From Polyangiaceae bacterium (lineage in GTDB: Bacteria > Myxococcota_A > Polyangia > Polyangiales > Polyangiaceae), in assembly GCA_025937785.1 (NCBI GenBank), contig JAICQQ010000067.1:1-36878 (forward strand): a DNA stretch of 36,878 nt. The letters are read 5' to 3'. The position numbers and the translations under genes were made by a program. Position 1 is the stretch's first letter. Every line of letters begins with the position of its first letter. The notes under the pieces were generated by a model. It was not told where the DNA came from, did not search any database, and was given only the letters and a program-made list of their open reading frames with translations. Below are positions 1-7,835 of the stretch, one piece after another.

Positions 1-16
1 CACCAGGGACATAAGA

Positions 17-380
17 GTCAGTATCGGGCGGCGAGTAGGGCTGCATGGCGCGAGCTGGTAGGTGAGTAGGGCCGCGTGGCGCGAGCTGGTAGGTGAGTAG
101 GGCCGCGTGGCGCGAGCTGGTAGGTGAGTAGGGCCGCGTGGCGCGAGCTGGTAGGTGAGTACGGGCCGCATGGCTCGTCAGTATCGGGCGGCGAGTACGG
201 GCCGCATGGCGCGAGCTGGTAGGTGAGTACGGGCCGCATGGCGCGAGCTGGTAGGTGAGTACGGGCCGCGTGGCTCGTCAGTATCGGGCGGCGAGTACGG
301 GCCGCATGGCTCGTCAGTATGAGGCGGCGAGTACGGGCCGCGTGGCTCGTCAGTATGAGGTGGCGAGTACGGGCCACGGG
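17..380. repeat. Tandem array of two interleaved unit types (31/32 and 36 bp)
   Basis: Ten full units run from 33 to 364, with a partial unit before and a decayed one after. All begin with the core GAGTA(C)GGGCCGCRTGGC. They then continue either with GCGAGCTGGTAGGT (short type, 31-32 bp) or with TCGTCAGTATCGGGCGGC (long type, 36 bp). Unit starts are 33, 64, 95, 126 (31 bp), 157 (36), 193, 225 (32), 257, 293, 329 (36). Units abut without spacers, so this is not CRISPR. Lengths of 31 and 32 are not multiples of three, so conservation is of DNA or RNA, not of protein. The window edge may cut the array. Confidence 0.9.
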
Positions 381-563
381 GCTTCGGTCGGTGCCTACGG
401 CACGCGGGGTCGCGGCTTCGAGCGGCTGCTCATCCTCGAATAAGGGTGGAAGCTCGCGAGGCCCGGAAGTTCTCGCACGAGATCCGAGGATAGGCGCTAA
501 GGTACGGGCGCCGCTGATTTCGCCCGGTGAGCCACTGGGACGAGCGTTGGCGGGCGGTTCACT

Positions 564-1058
564 ATGTCGAGTATCACCATCACCATCACCAAAGCCCAAG
601 AGCGAGACGTGAGCGTGCTGACCGAGCTCAGTCGCTTCGTGCACGACCTGCACGTGGAGGCGCATCCGGAGTATTTCAAGCCGTTCGAGCCTGGGGCCAT
701 CAGCGAGGAGTTCGGGTCGAGGCTCCGGCGTTCGAACGTGCGGGTGTTCATAGCGTGGTTGGGCGAGCTGCCGCTGGGGTACGCGTTAGCTGGGCTTTCC
801 GAGCGAGCTGCCGATGCGCGCTGTTTGGCTCGACGCTTCTACGCCATCGAAGAGATCGCGGTCTCGCCGTTGCATCGTCAGCGTGGTGTTGCCCGGGCGT
901 TGGTCGAGCGCGTGCTCGCTGAGGCGCGCTCGCTTGGGATCGAGGACGTGGAACTCACGTCGTGGTCCTTCAACCACGCGGCGCATGCCGCATTCGAGGC
1001 GCTCGGCTTCCGCTCGATGGTCGTCCGCTTTCGGTGCGCAGGCGACGACCGCCAGTAG
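564..1058 (+). CDS. GNAT family N-acetyltransferase
   Basis: This 164-residue protein has the usual length and layout of a single-domain GNAT enzyme, which moves an acetyl group from acetyl-CoA to an amine. The acetyl-CoA pyrophosphate loop is visible as HRQRGVARALV after a beta strand (AIEEIAVSP). It is followed by the typical C-terminal half with NHAAHAAFEALGF. The substrate cannot be told. The N-terminus contains a run of Ile-Thr pairs (ITITIT), encoded by a short ATCACC repeat. The ATG at 564 is chosen because the GNAT fold starts directly after it. It stands alone between the repeat array and a lipoprotein gene 184 bases downstream. Confidence 0.85.
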   Translation: MSSITITITKAQERDVSVLTELSRFVHDLHVEAHPEYFKPFEPGAISEEFGSRLRRSNVRVFIAWLGELPLGYALAGLSERAADARCLARRFYAIEEIAVSPLHRQRGVARALVERVLAEARSLGIEDVELTSWSFNHAAHAAFEALGFRSMVVRFRCAGDDRQ

Positions 1059-1231
1059 ACCTCTTGCCAATGGGTATGGCGAAACTCGCCAGGCTCGTGC
1101 GCAACTTTTCTGTCGAGCAATGAGCGGGCGCGCGAAGCACGCAGCTCGTCCCGATCGGTTAAGCCTCCGAGTGCCTTAGCCGTAGCTGGCTCTTCGCGTT
1201 ACCCGACCGAGGTTAGCGCAAAGTTAGAAGC

Positions 1232-1237
1232 AGGAGG
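1232..1237 (+). promoter_or_regulatory. Strong ribosome binding site AGGAGG
   Basis: AGGAGG ends five bases before the ATG at 1243 and fixes the start of the heme-motif lipoprotein gene. Confidence 0.75.
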
Positions 1238-1242
1238 ACTGA

Positions 1243-2760
1243 ATGTCTAGAAAAACAGACGGTTTGGATATTGCTTTACAGAGCCGCTTGACGACGCATG
1301 CGTGGGTCGTCGGAGTCTGTGTAGGTGGAGCGTGTGTGGCATGTGGTGCGGAGCCGCCCGAGGAGTCGACCGAGAGCATTGGTGAGCTCGACCAATCAGC
1401 GCAAATAGCGAAGGTCTACAACGTCGACGTGCGGCGTTCGCTCGTGGTAACGGAGAAGCCGATTCTGGAGCGGTTCTCGTTCGAGCGCGTGATGCAGCAA
1501 CTGGTGGACCAGAGTGGTGTACCCGGGCTCACGCCGCTCGCTCTATTTCAGCAGTGGTGGGATACGCAAAACCCGGGCCCGGGGCTCGGGCAGGGCGCTC
1601 ACTGCGACGACCAGGTGGAGCCAGGGGTGGGGCCCGTGCTCAACGGTTATCCATACTTGTGCCGGCCAGCACCGTCCGAGGGCGGGCAAGCCGCGTGCGA
1701 TCCGTTCGCACCCGATAGCCTCTGTGCATACATCCCCATCGCGCTGTTCAACCGCTTCGATCAAGCACCGGAGAATGGGGCTCATTGTGGAGAGCATCGC
1801 ATCGTGTTCGCCAAAGCCTCCGGTGTCACGGACAACGGCGACCGGAACAGCATCATTTTCGAAATGAACATGGCCAATCCGTCGCCGTTGCAGGGCCTCA
1901 AGGGCTGCAAGAAAATCGTCAATGTTTGGGCGGGGCTGAGCGACCTGGCCAACCTCCAAAAGCGTGCCGACAAGCTCGAAGACTTCTATTTCGATGGGCA
2001 AGGTACGGTGCCACCGGTGATTTCGGTGGCCCACCTGGGCGACAATCCAGAGTCGCTGGGTCAAGTGCGAACCAATCAATTGGTGAACACCGATAGCGGC
2101 TGGTCGATGCGCGAGTTCAAGCTCTTGCGCCAATGCTCGGGCGCCAGCTGCAGCGCACTCAGGCTCGTGCCGGTCACCAACAAGACCAACGCTTTCGGCG
2201 GTCTGTTCGATCCGGAGTCGACACATCCGTTGGCTGATGACTTCCGCGCCTACTTTCCGACGCAAGTCGCGAGTTTGGCCAGCAACGATTTGAACAAGAT
2301 CAGCATGACCGTGCCCGATATGTTCAACTCGGCGCAAAGCCAGTCATCCGGGCCATTTGCCGCAGAAATGCAGTATCTAGACCGGCTCGGCACCGGGCCG
2401 AGCGAGTTGCGCTCGGCGATCGCGGCAGAACTGGCGCTTCTCGGCAGTTCGCTCAGCGTGAACGAGATCGTCCGCCGCGCACAAACGACGAGCTGCGCTG
2501 GTTGTCACCGGTTGAGCGCGTTGGCGAATCTCGGCGGCGGACTCGTGTGGCCCGACGCGCAGCCTCGCTTCATGCACGTCACCGAGCGCCAGACGGAGAT
2601 CGTCGATGGCGTCGAACGCTTCGTGATCTCCGATGGATTGCTCAACGTGTTCTTGCCGCATCGCAAGCTCATCATGGATGACTTCTTGAACAACAAGCCG
2701 CGACCTCCTGGCGCACATGGACCGAATCACCCGATCGGCGGAAGCGCAGATCACGGTTAG
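1243..2760 (+). CDS. Exported lipoprotein with a single c-type heme motif
   Basis: This 505-residue protein begins with a hydrophobic stretch (about residues 20-34) that ends in Cys residues at 31 and 34, so a lipoprotein signal is likely. An acidic linker follows. Near the C-terminus there is one CAGCH motif (residues 418-422), the covalent heme c attachment site, preceded by an alpha-helical stretch. The middle has several paired Cys residues (for example around CDDQ, CRPA, CGEH, CSGASC). I do not recognise the large middle domain. The arrangement resembles myxobacterial outer-membrane cytochrome-like lipoproteins, but no electron-transfer partner gene lies beside it. The start is fixed by a perfect AGGAGG. 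Function unknown; a redox or heme-binding role is inferred. Confidence 0.8.
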   Translation: MSRKTDGLDIALQSRLTTHAWVVGVCVGGACVACGAEPPEESTESIGELDQSAQIAKVYNVDVRRSLVVTEKPILERFSFERVMQQLVDQSGVPGLTPLALFQQWWDTQNPGPGLGQGAHCDDQVEPGVGPVLNGYPYLCRPAPSEGGQAACDPFAPDSLCAYIPIALFNRFDQAPENGAHCGEHRIVFAKASGVTDNGDRNSIIFEMNMANPSPLQGLKGCKKIVNVWAGLSDLANLQKRADKLEDFYFDGQGTVPPVISVAHLGDNPESLGQVRTNQLVNTDSGWSMREFKLLRQCSGASCSALRLVPVTNKTNAFGGLFDPESTHPLADDFRAYFPTQVASLASNDLNKISMTVPDMFNSAQSQSSGPFAAEMQYLDRLGTGPSELRSAIAAELALLGSSLSVNEIVRRAQTTSCAGCHRLSALANLGGGLVWPDAQPRFMHVTERQTEIVDGVERFVISDGLLNVFLPHRKLIMDDFLNNKPRPPGAHGPNHPIGGSADHG

Positions 2761-3117
2761 TTGCTGCCGAAAGCCGCGCGATTCGCGCAGTCGTCGAGAC
2801 CCCTGGCGGGTTTCACCAAGACGCGCGCGATCTGGCGGTTTTCACCAAGGTACCCGCCCGCACGAGCGCCGCGCCGCGGCGTAGACGCTCGCATAGCTTA
2901 GCGGACACTTGTTGGCTTGGGTGCTCACGGAGCCGCATCGACATCACACATGAGGCAGAGGTTGTGCGACCAAAATGATTGCAGATTCCCCGACGAATTC
3001 AGCACACACCTGTCTAACGGTTAAGTGGTGAGAAGCTCGCTCCGTTATCATGAGCACCCAAACTATTTCGAGCGGGCACAGCCGTAGCCCTTTTGGCGCG
3101 GCTAAGTTGGTTGGTTC
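2761..3117. other. Intergenic region, 357 bp, with an 18-bp direct repeat
   Basis: No convincing gene. It holds a small dyad GCGCGA-T-TCGCGC at 2776-2788, just after the upstream stop. It also holds two near-identical 18-mers at 2803-2820 (CTGGCGGGTTTCACCAAG) and 2832-2849 (CTGGCGGTTTTCACCAAG), 29 bp apart. The promoter of the kinase block should lie here, but I see no clear -35/-10 or -24/-12 pair. Confidence 0.5.
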
Positions 3118-4707
3118 ATGATGCATTTCAGCCAAGGTCAAGTCCTCGGTCGCTACGAGCTGTTGCTCCCGGTTGCGCGCGGCGGCATGGCTGAGGTGTG
3201 GGCGGCGCGTCTACATGGGTCACGCGGCTTCCGCAAGCTGGTGGCGATCAAGACGATTCTGCGGGGCGCGATCGATGACGCTCGCATGGAACAGATGTTC
3301 CTGGCTGAGGCGGAGCTCGCCTCACGGATCCAGCACCCGAACGTGGTCCACACGCTCGAGCTGGGCGAGCACGCAGGGGGGCTCTACCTCGTGCTCGAGT
3401 GGGTCGACGGTCAGTCACTCAGCGCGCTGTTGACGGACGCGAGCGCGCACGGTGGTGTTCCGCTGTCGATCGCGGTCAACCTGGTGGGGCAAGCCTGCAA
3501 AGGGCTGCACGCGGCGCACGAGCTCACCGACGAGAACGGCGCGCCGCTCGGCGTCGTGCATCGAGACATCTCGCCGCAGAACGTGCTCGTGAGCTTTTCG
3601 GGTACGGTCAAGGTGGTCGACTTCGGGATCGCGAAGGCGACCGCGGGGGCTTCCACGCTCACCGAGGCAGGTGAGGTGAAGGGCAAGCTCGCTTACATGG
3701 CGCCGGAGCAGTTGCGCGGATCCGACGGGGTGGACCGGCGCGCGGACATCTTCTCGATGGGTACGCTGCTGTATGCGATGACGACCGGGCGTCACCCGTT
3801 TCGCGGCGAGCATCCGAGTGCAACGCTCAGGAACATCACCACTCGCGGTTCGGTGCCTCCCCCTTCGGCTCACGTCGAAGATTACCCGAGCGCACTGGAA
3901 GAGGTCGTGCTCAAGTCGCTCAAGAAGGACCCGGGCGAACGCTTCGCGACGGCGCACGCGATGCTGCAGGCGCTCGAGCGAGCCGTGCCCGAGGCCCTCG
4001 AGCGTAGCTTCGACGTCAAGGTGGCGGAGTTCATCGCGAAGGTGTCGGGTTCGAGCGGCAGCGAACGCCACCAGCGCATCCGTGAGGCGGGCGACATGCT
4101 CGACCGTCTCCGCATCAAGAGCGGGGCCTCCCTCGAGCAAACGAGCCCGAGCTCGCTTTCGGCTTTGGCGATCGACGGTTCGCACATCACCCAGCAATCG
4201 CCGCTCGTAGTGGGCGGCGCGCCGGGTCAGCTGGCGTCGCCCACGCCCGTGGCACCGAGCCGCAGCAAGGTCTGGTGGATCGCCGCGGGAGCGGTGGTCT
4301 GCGGTGGAGTTCTGGGACTGACGCTGGGGGGGGGGCCCGCGACGCCGGCAACCTCGCATCCCGCCTCGGCGGGTGCGTCCGTCACCCCGCGCGAGCTCGT
4401 TGCGGCCGAACCCCAGCCAGCACCTGCCGCTGCCGCCGGCACGGTCGCAGCTGCGGCGTCCATCGAGGAAGACGAGAGCGCAGCTCCCGAAGGCTCGGCG
4501 AGCGCCGAGCCCGTGCAGAAAAGGCGGGCGCCGCGTGCCGCGCGCGTGGCTGCCGTGGCGCCCAGGATACCGGCCAAGGCCGCGGCTGCCAGTGAGCCTC
4601 AGGCGCCTGCGCCGGCCGAGTCCGCGCCCGAAGCTCCACGCCCACGCGAGGCGGCCAAGCCGAAGACCAACGCGTGGGATCCGGATTCTTTTGGGGCCAG
4701 GCAATGA
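3118..4707 (+). CDS. Membrane Ser/Thr protein kinase (PknB/Hanks type)
   Basis: This 529-residue protein has an N-terminal kinase domain (about residues 13-285). All catalytic parts are present: glycine-rich loop ARGGMAEV, ATP lysine K45 in VAIK, C-helix glutamate E64, HRD at 148-150, N155, DFG at 168-170 and APE at 195-197. It should therefore be active. A linker leads to one transmembrane helix (about 385-405), then an Ala/Pro-rich, probably periplasmic tail of about 125 residues with no recognised fold. Two in-frame ATG codons (3118, 3121) are possible. It is the first gene of a five-gene block that ends in a pseudokinase, so it is the likely enzyme of that group. Substrates are unknown; FHA proteins encoded downstream are natural candidates as readers. 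Confidence 0.95.
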   Translation: MMHFSQGQVLGRYELLLPVARGGMAEVWAARLHGSRGFRKLVAIKTILRGAIDDARMEQMFLAEAELASRIQHPNVVHTLELGEHAGGLYLVLEWVDGQSLSALLTDASAHGGVPLSIAVNLVGQACKGLHAAHELTDENGAPLGVVHRDISPQNVLVSFSGTVKVVDFGIAKATAGASTLTEAGEVKGKLAYMAPEQLRGSDGVDRRADIFSMGTLLYAMTTGRHPFRGEHPSATLRNITTRGSVPPPSAHVEDYPSALEEVVLKSLKKDPGERFATAHAMLQALERAVPEALERSFDVKVAEFIAKVSGSSGSERHQRIREAGDMLDRLRIKSGASLEQTSPSSLSALAIDGSHITQQSPLVVGGAPGQLASPTPVAPSRSKVWWIAAGAVVCGGVLGLTLGGGPATPATSHPASAGASVTPRELVAAEPQPAPAAAAGTVAAAASIEEDESAAPEGSASAEPVQKRRAPRAARVAAVAPRIPAKAAAASEPQAPAPAESAPEAPRPREAAKPKTNAWDPDSFGARQ

Positions 4708-4763
4708 CTCCACGGCTCACGACATCACCTGCGACGCCTCGTCGCCGGCTCAAAGGAGGGACC

Positions 4764-5930
4764 ATGAGAACTGTTCCGGCGCTGTATGCGACGTTCCGTA
4801 AGCTGCAAGGATGGCCAGTGGTGCTGTTCGGGGGCGTGGCGCTGGCCGCAGCCTGCCAGTCGAACTCAGGCGGTCTGGACCGCGAGGGTGACACTGACGG
4901 CGATTCGACGAGCACCAGCGCGGGCGCTGGTGGCAGCGGCGGGACTCGAACGGGTGGCGCCGGTGAGGCCGGTGCCGAGACATCCGGCGACGGCGACGCG
5001 ACGTCGACGAGCTCGACGGACGGGGTCAGCACGGAAACCAGCGGCAGCGGCGGGTCGACGGCGAACAGCGGTGCCAACGGCGGTTCGAGTAGCAGCGGCG
5101 ACACCACCACCAGCACCGTTACCACGACCGGCGGCGGCGGCACTGGCGGTACGCCCGTCAACGTGGACGAGTGCACCTTCCACACCGACCCCGTCGAACA
5201 AGGAGGCGGCGGTGAGGGTGGTGCCGGCGCGGTGGACGTTCAAATCGGCGACCACAACTTCATCGGAACGTACTTGGTGGATGGCGCGGGGAACTCGCTT
5301 TACATCTACGGCGCGGACTATCCGGGCGACTGCGAGAACCCCCCGATCAGTAACTGCCTGGACGATTGCCTGCTCGCGTGGCCGGTCTTCGATGCAGGGG
5401 CACGCAGGCTTGGCGAGGGCTTGCCCGATGCAGCCTTTGCTACCTTCTTGCGCAGCGATGGTATCCAGCAATCCACCTACATGGGCTGGCCGCTCTACAC
5501 CTACAAGAAGGACTTGGAACCCGGAGACCTCGTCGGACACGGGCGCGGTACCTGGTTTGCCGCCGAAACCGATCTGCCGAACGTGACCGTCATGCGCGCC
5601 TCCGAAGAGGACGGTGGCATCAAGTACCTGGCAACCGAGAATGGCCGCACGCTGTACGCTTACGCCGGCGACGTGCTCGGTACCCCCGACGCCCTTCCCG
5701 AGAGCGCCTGTTTCGGCGCCTGTTTGAACGACTACCAGCCATTCATGGTCAACTCGCTGCGTTTGGCGGTCCCCATCGATCCCAGCGACATCACGCTGTT
5801 CGTACGCGAGGATTCGGGCGACCTTCAAGTCGCATACAAGGGCGCCCCGCTCTACACGAGCGACCTCGACCCTCGCAGCGGAACCCTGCAGGGCATAGCA
5901 ACGACTGACTGGAGCGTCGTGGAGCTATGA
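4764..5930 (+). CDS. Lipoprotein with two Lipoprotein_15-like repeats
   Basis: This 388-residue protein starts at the ATG at 4764, preceded by AAAGGAGG at 4752-4759; a longer reading from 4674 would run into the kinase gene. The signal ends in ALAAAC (Cys31), fitting lipidation. A low-complexity Gly/Ser/Thr linker covers about residues 35-130. The rest holds two copies of the pattern L-Y-x-Y...C...C...W followed by G-x-P-L-Y-T, as in the secreted repeat family PF03640 (Lipoprotein_15), whose function is not established. It is second in the kinase block, 56 bases after the kinase, and its stop overlaps the next start (ATGA). An envelope-exposed sensor or ligand role is inferred only from context. 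Confidence 0.85.
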   Translation: MRTVPALYATFRKLQGWPVVLFGGVALAAACQSNSGGLDREGDTDGDSTSTSAGAGGSGGTRTGGAGEAGAETSGDGDATSTSSTDGVSTETSGSGGSTANSGANGGSSSSGDTTTSTVTTTGGGGTGGTPVNVDECTFHTDPVEQGGGGEGGAGAVDVQIGDHNFIGTYLVDGAGNSLYIYGADYPGDCENPPISNCLDDCLLAWPVFDAGARRLGEGLPDAAFATFLRSDGIQQSTYMGWPLYTYKKDLEPGDLVGHGRGTWFAAETDLPNVTVMRASEEDGGIKYLATENGRTLYAYAGDVLGTPDALPESACFGACLNDYQPFMVNSLRLAVPIDPSDITLFVREDSGDLQVAYKGAPLYTSDLDPRSGTLQGIATTDWSVVEL

Positions 5931-6955
5931 CCCGCCTCGGGACCGCTCCGCGCTCCGTGCTCGTGCTAGCGATCGCGTTCGGGCTCCACGCGCCGGCCGC
6001 GTGGGCTCAGACGCCGAGCGAGAAGGCAGCCGCCGAAGCGTTGTTCCAAGAGGCTGTCGACATGATGGCGCAGAACAGGCTCGAGGACGCGTGCGCGAAG
6101 TACCAGGCCAGCCACGAGCTAGATCCCGCGATAGGTACGCTGCTGCGCTTGGCCGATTGCTATGACCGCGTAGGTAAATCCGCCAGCGCCTGGGCGCTGT
6201 TCGTCGAGGCCGAGACCGTGGCCACGCGCGCGCAGCAGAGCGATCGTGCAGAGATTGCTGGCACGCGCGCGGCGGAGCTGAAGCAAAGGCTCTCGACCGT
6301 GCGGCTGCAGATCGAAGAGCCTGGCGCGATCGAGAGCCTCAAGATCGCGGTGAACAAGGCGGACATCCCCGAGCCGTCGTGGGGCACGGCGCTGCCCTTC
6401 GATCCTGGGACGGTGCAGATTCAGGTGAGCGCGCCGGGCTACGAGCCGTGGTCCACCGAGGTCGAGGTCCCGGTCGGACCCGCGGACACGAGCGTGAGGA
6501 TCCCCGTTCTCGAGCGATCGCCCGAAGCGCCGACGGCAGCGCCCGTCTCCTTGACGAACGCATCCGAGCCGCCGCCCGCGCAAGAGGCGCCGCCAGCATC
6601 CTCCCGGGCCACCTGGGGCTACGTCGCTGGCGGGGTGGGGCTGGCTAGTTTGGCGGCAGCAGGGGTGCTCGGTTATCGCGCGTACGCGCTGAACCAAGAC
6701 TCGCTGAACCTGTGCGCGGCGGACGACCCAAATGCGTGCACCACCGCGGGTAAGGACCTGCGCGACGACGCGGCGAAGTATGGCACCTACGCTACCATCG
6801 CCAGCGGCGTCGGCGGCGGTCTCTTGATCACTGGCTTGGTCTTGGTGCTGACTGCGCCTTCGAGTGCGACCCAGGAAAGCGCCACGCCCCGAGTGCGGGT
6901 GCTGGCGGACGCCGGGCCGCGCGGGGGCAGCGTGTCGTTGCAAGGAGCCTTTTGA
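5927..6955 (+). CDS. Exported TPR protein with PEGA-like segment and C-terminal membrane helices
   Basis: This 342-residue protein has a clean signal peptide, probably cut after AWA (residue 27). A helical TPR-like region (about 30-125) contains the phrase CAKYQASHELDPAIGTLLRL, common in myxobacterial exported TPR proteins. A beta-rich PEGA-like stretch (about 135-190, with SAPGYEPW) and a Pro/Ala linker follow. Two hydrophobic segments (about 228-248 and 287-307) flank a short loop with Cys residues. The start overlaps the upstream stop by four bases (ATGA), which implies translational coupling. The protein probably sits in the inner membrane or periplasm and offers a protein-binding surface. 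No enzymatic motif is visible. Confidence 0.82.
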   Translation: MTRLGTAPRSVLVLAIAFGLHAPAAWAQTPSEKAAAEALFQEAVDMMAQNRLEDACAKYQASHELDPAIGTLLRLADCYDRVGKSASAWALFVEAETVATRAQQSDRAEIAGTRAAELKQRLSTVRLQIEEPGAIESLKIAVNKADIPEPSWGTALPFDPGTVQIQVSAPGYEPWSTEVEVPVGPADTSVRIPVLERSPEAPTAAPVSLTNASEPPPAQEAPPASSRATWGYVAGGVGLASLAAAGVLGYRAYALNQDSLNLCAADDPNACTTAGKDLRDDAAKYGTYATIASGVGGGLLITGLVLVLTAPSSATQESATPRVRVLADAGPRGGSVSLQGAF

Positions 6956-7821
6956 TGTCGCCCCTCCTGCGCCGCGCGTTCAGCTTCGCTCCGCTGCTCA
7001 CGATCTGCTGGGGCTGTACCCAGCTGCTCGGTATCGAAGAGGCCTCTGTGGATCCGGCACTGGACGCCAAGGGCAACCTCGAAGGCGCGTCCACGAATAC
7101 GTCTTCGGGTGGAAGCAGCGCGGCCCCCTCGACCGAGACCTCAGGTAACTCGAGCGCGAGCGGAGCCATGACTTCGACCACTGGCGGCGGGAGCGGAGGC
7201 TCGCAGGGTGAGGCCGGCGCCGGATCCGAGCCCGAGAACTCGGCAGCTTCGGCGAGCGGGGGCACCGGCACTGCCAACACGACTACCGGCGGGCCCGAGC
7301 CCAGCCTCTGCGAGGACTACTGCCACGACATCATGGAGTCGTGCACTGGGTCGCAGCTACAGTATCGGGATCAGGCGCAGTGCATGAAGATCTGCAAGAT
7401 GCTGCCCGAAGGTGAGCTTGGAAAGATCAACGAGAACACCGTCGCGTGCCGCGCGAAGTACGTCGGCGACGCGCGCTACGGCAGTGGTACGGAGCTCGAC
7501 GCTTACTGTCGCCGAGCCGGTCCGGGCGGGGCTGGGTACTGCGGCTCGAACTGCGAGGGCTACTGCTCGTTGATGATGCACGTTTGCACTGGTAGCGACG
7601 TCGGCGTTTACAAGTTCGACTCCAGCGAAGCTTGCGTCGAGGCTTGCGAAGCGCTGCCGAGCTCTGACGAGGGTTACGCGGTTTCGAATCCATTGATCGC
7701 GGACGGCAACCACGTCGAGTGCCGCTTGTTTCACGTGACCTCGGCGGCGATGCTAGATCCCGAAGAACACTGCGAGCACGCGATGGGGGTCACGCTGTGC
7801 GAGGCGACGAGTAGCGAATAG
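6955..7821 (+). CDS. Cys-rich lipoprotein with two repeated Cys modules
   Basis: This 288-residue protein starts with the ATG at 6955, whose A is the last base of the upstream TGA stop. CAAGGAG at 6941-6947 is the ribosome site; the TTG one codon earlier is less likely. A hydrophobic leader ends at Cys21, so lipidation is likely although the lipobox (CWGC) is atypical. A Gly/Ser/Thr linker (about 35-115) leads to two related modules: LCEDYCHDIMESCTGS and later CEGYCSLMMHVCTGS. Each is followed by a C-x3-C-x-x-LP pattern. Even Cys counts suggest disulfides outside the cytoplasm. This module is common in myxobacterial lipoproteins of unknown role. Fourth gene of the kinase block. Confidence 0.83.
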   Translation: MSPLLRRAFSFAPLLTICWGCTQLLGIEEASVDPALDAKGNLEGASTNTSSGGSSAAPSTETSGNSSASGAMTSTTGGGSGGSQGEAGAGSEPENSAASASGGTGTANTTTGGPEPSLCEDYCHDIMESCTGSQLQYRDQAQCMKICKMLPEGELGKINENTVACRAKYVGDARYGSGTELDAYCRRAGPGGAGYCGSNCEGYCSLMMHVCTGSDVGVYKFDSSEACVEACEALPSSDEGYAVSNPLIADGNHVECRLFHVTSAAMLDPEEHCEHAMGVTLCEATSSE

Positions 7822-7835
7822 CTCGAGGTCCGACC

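Noticed and set aside
17..380. CRISPR array
   Set aside because: Units abut each other with no unique spacers and no cas genes are present.
18..665. Long minus-strand frame across the repeats (215 residues)
   Set aside because: Its repeated peptide follows from the DNA repeats, whose 31/32-base units shift frame, and it overlaps the GNAT gene.
2900..2945. Sigma54 promoter before the kinase gene (TTGGC...TGCT)
   Set aside because: The spacing between the GG and GC elements is too short for a -24/-12 promoter.
3415..4713. Minus-strand frame of 432 residues opposite the kinase
   Set aside because: Arg-rich shadow frame of an unmistakable kinase gene.
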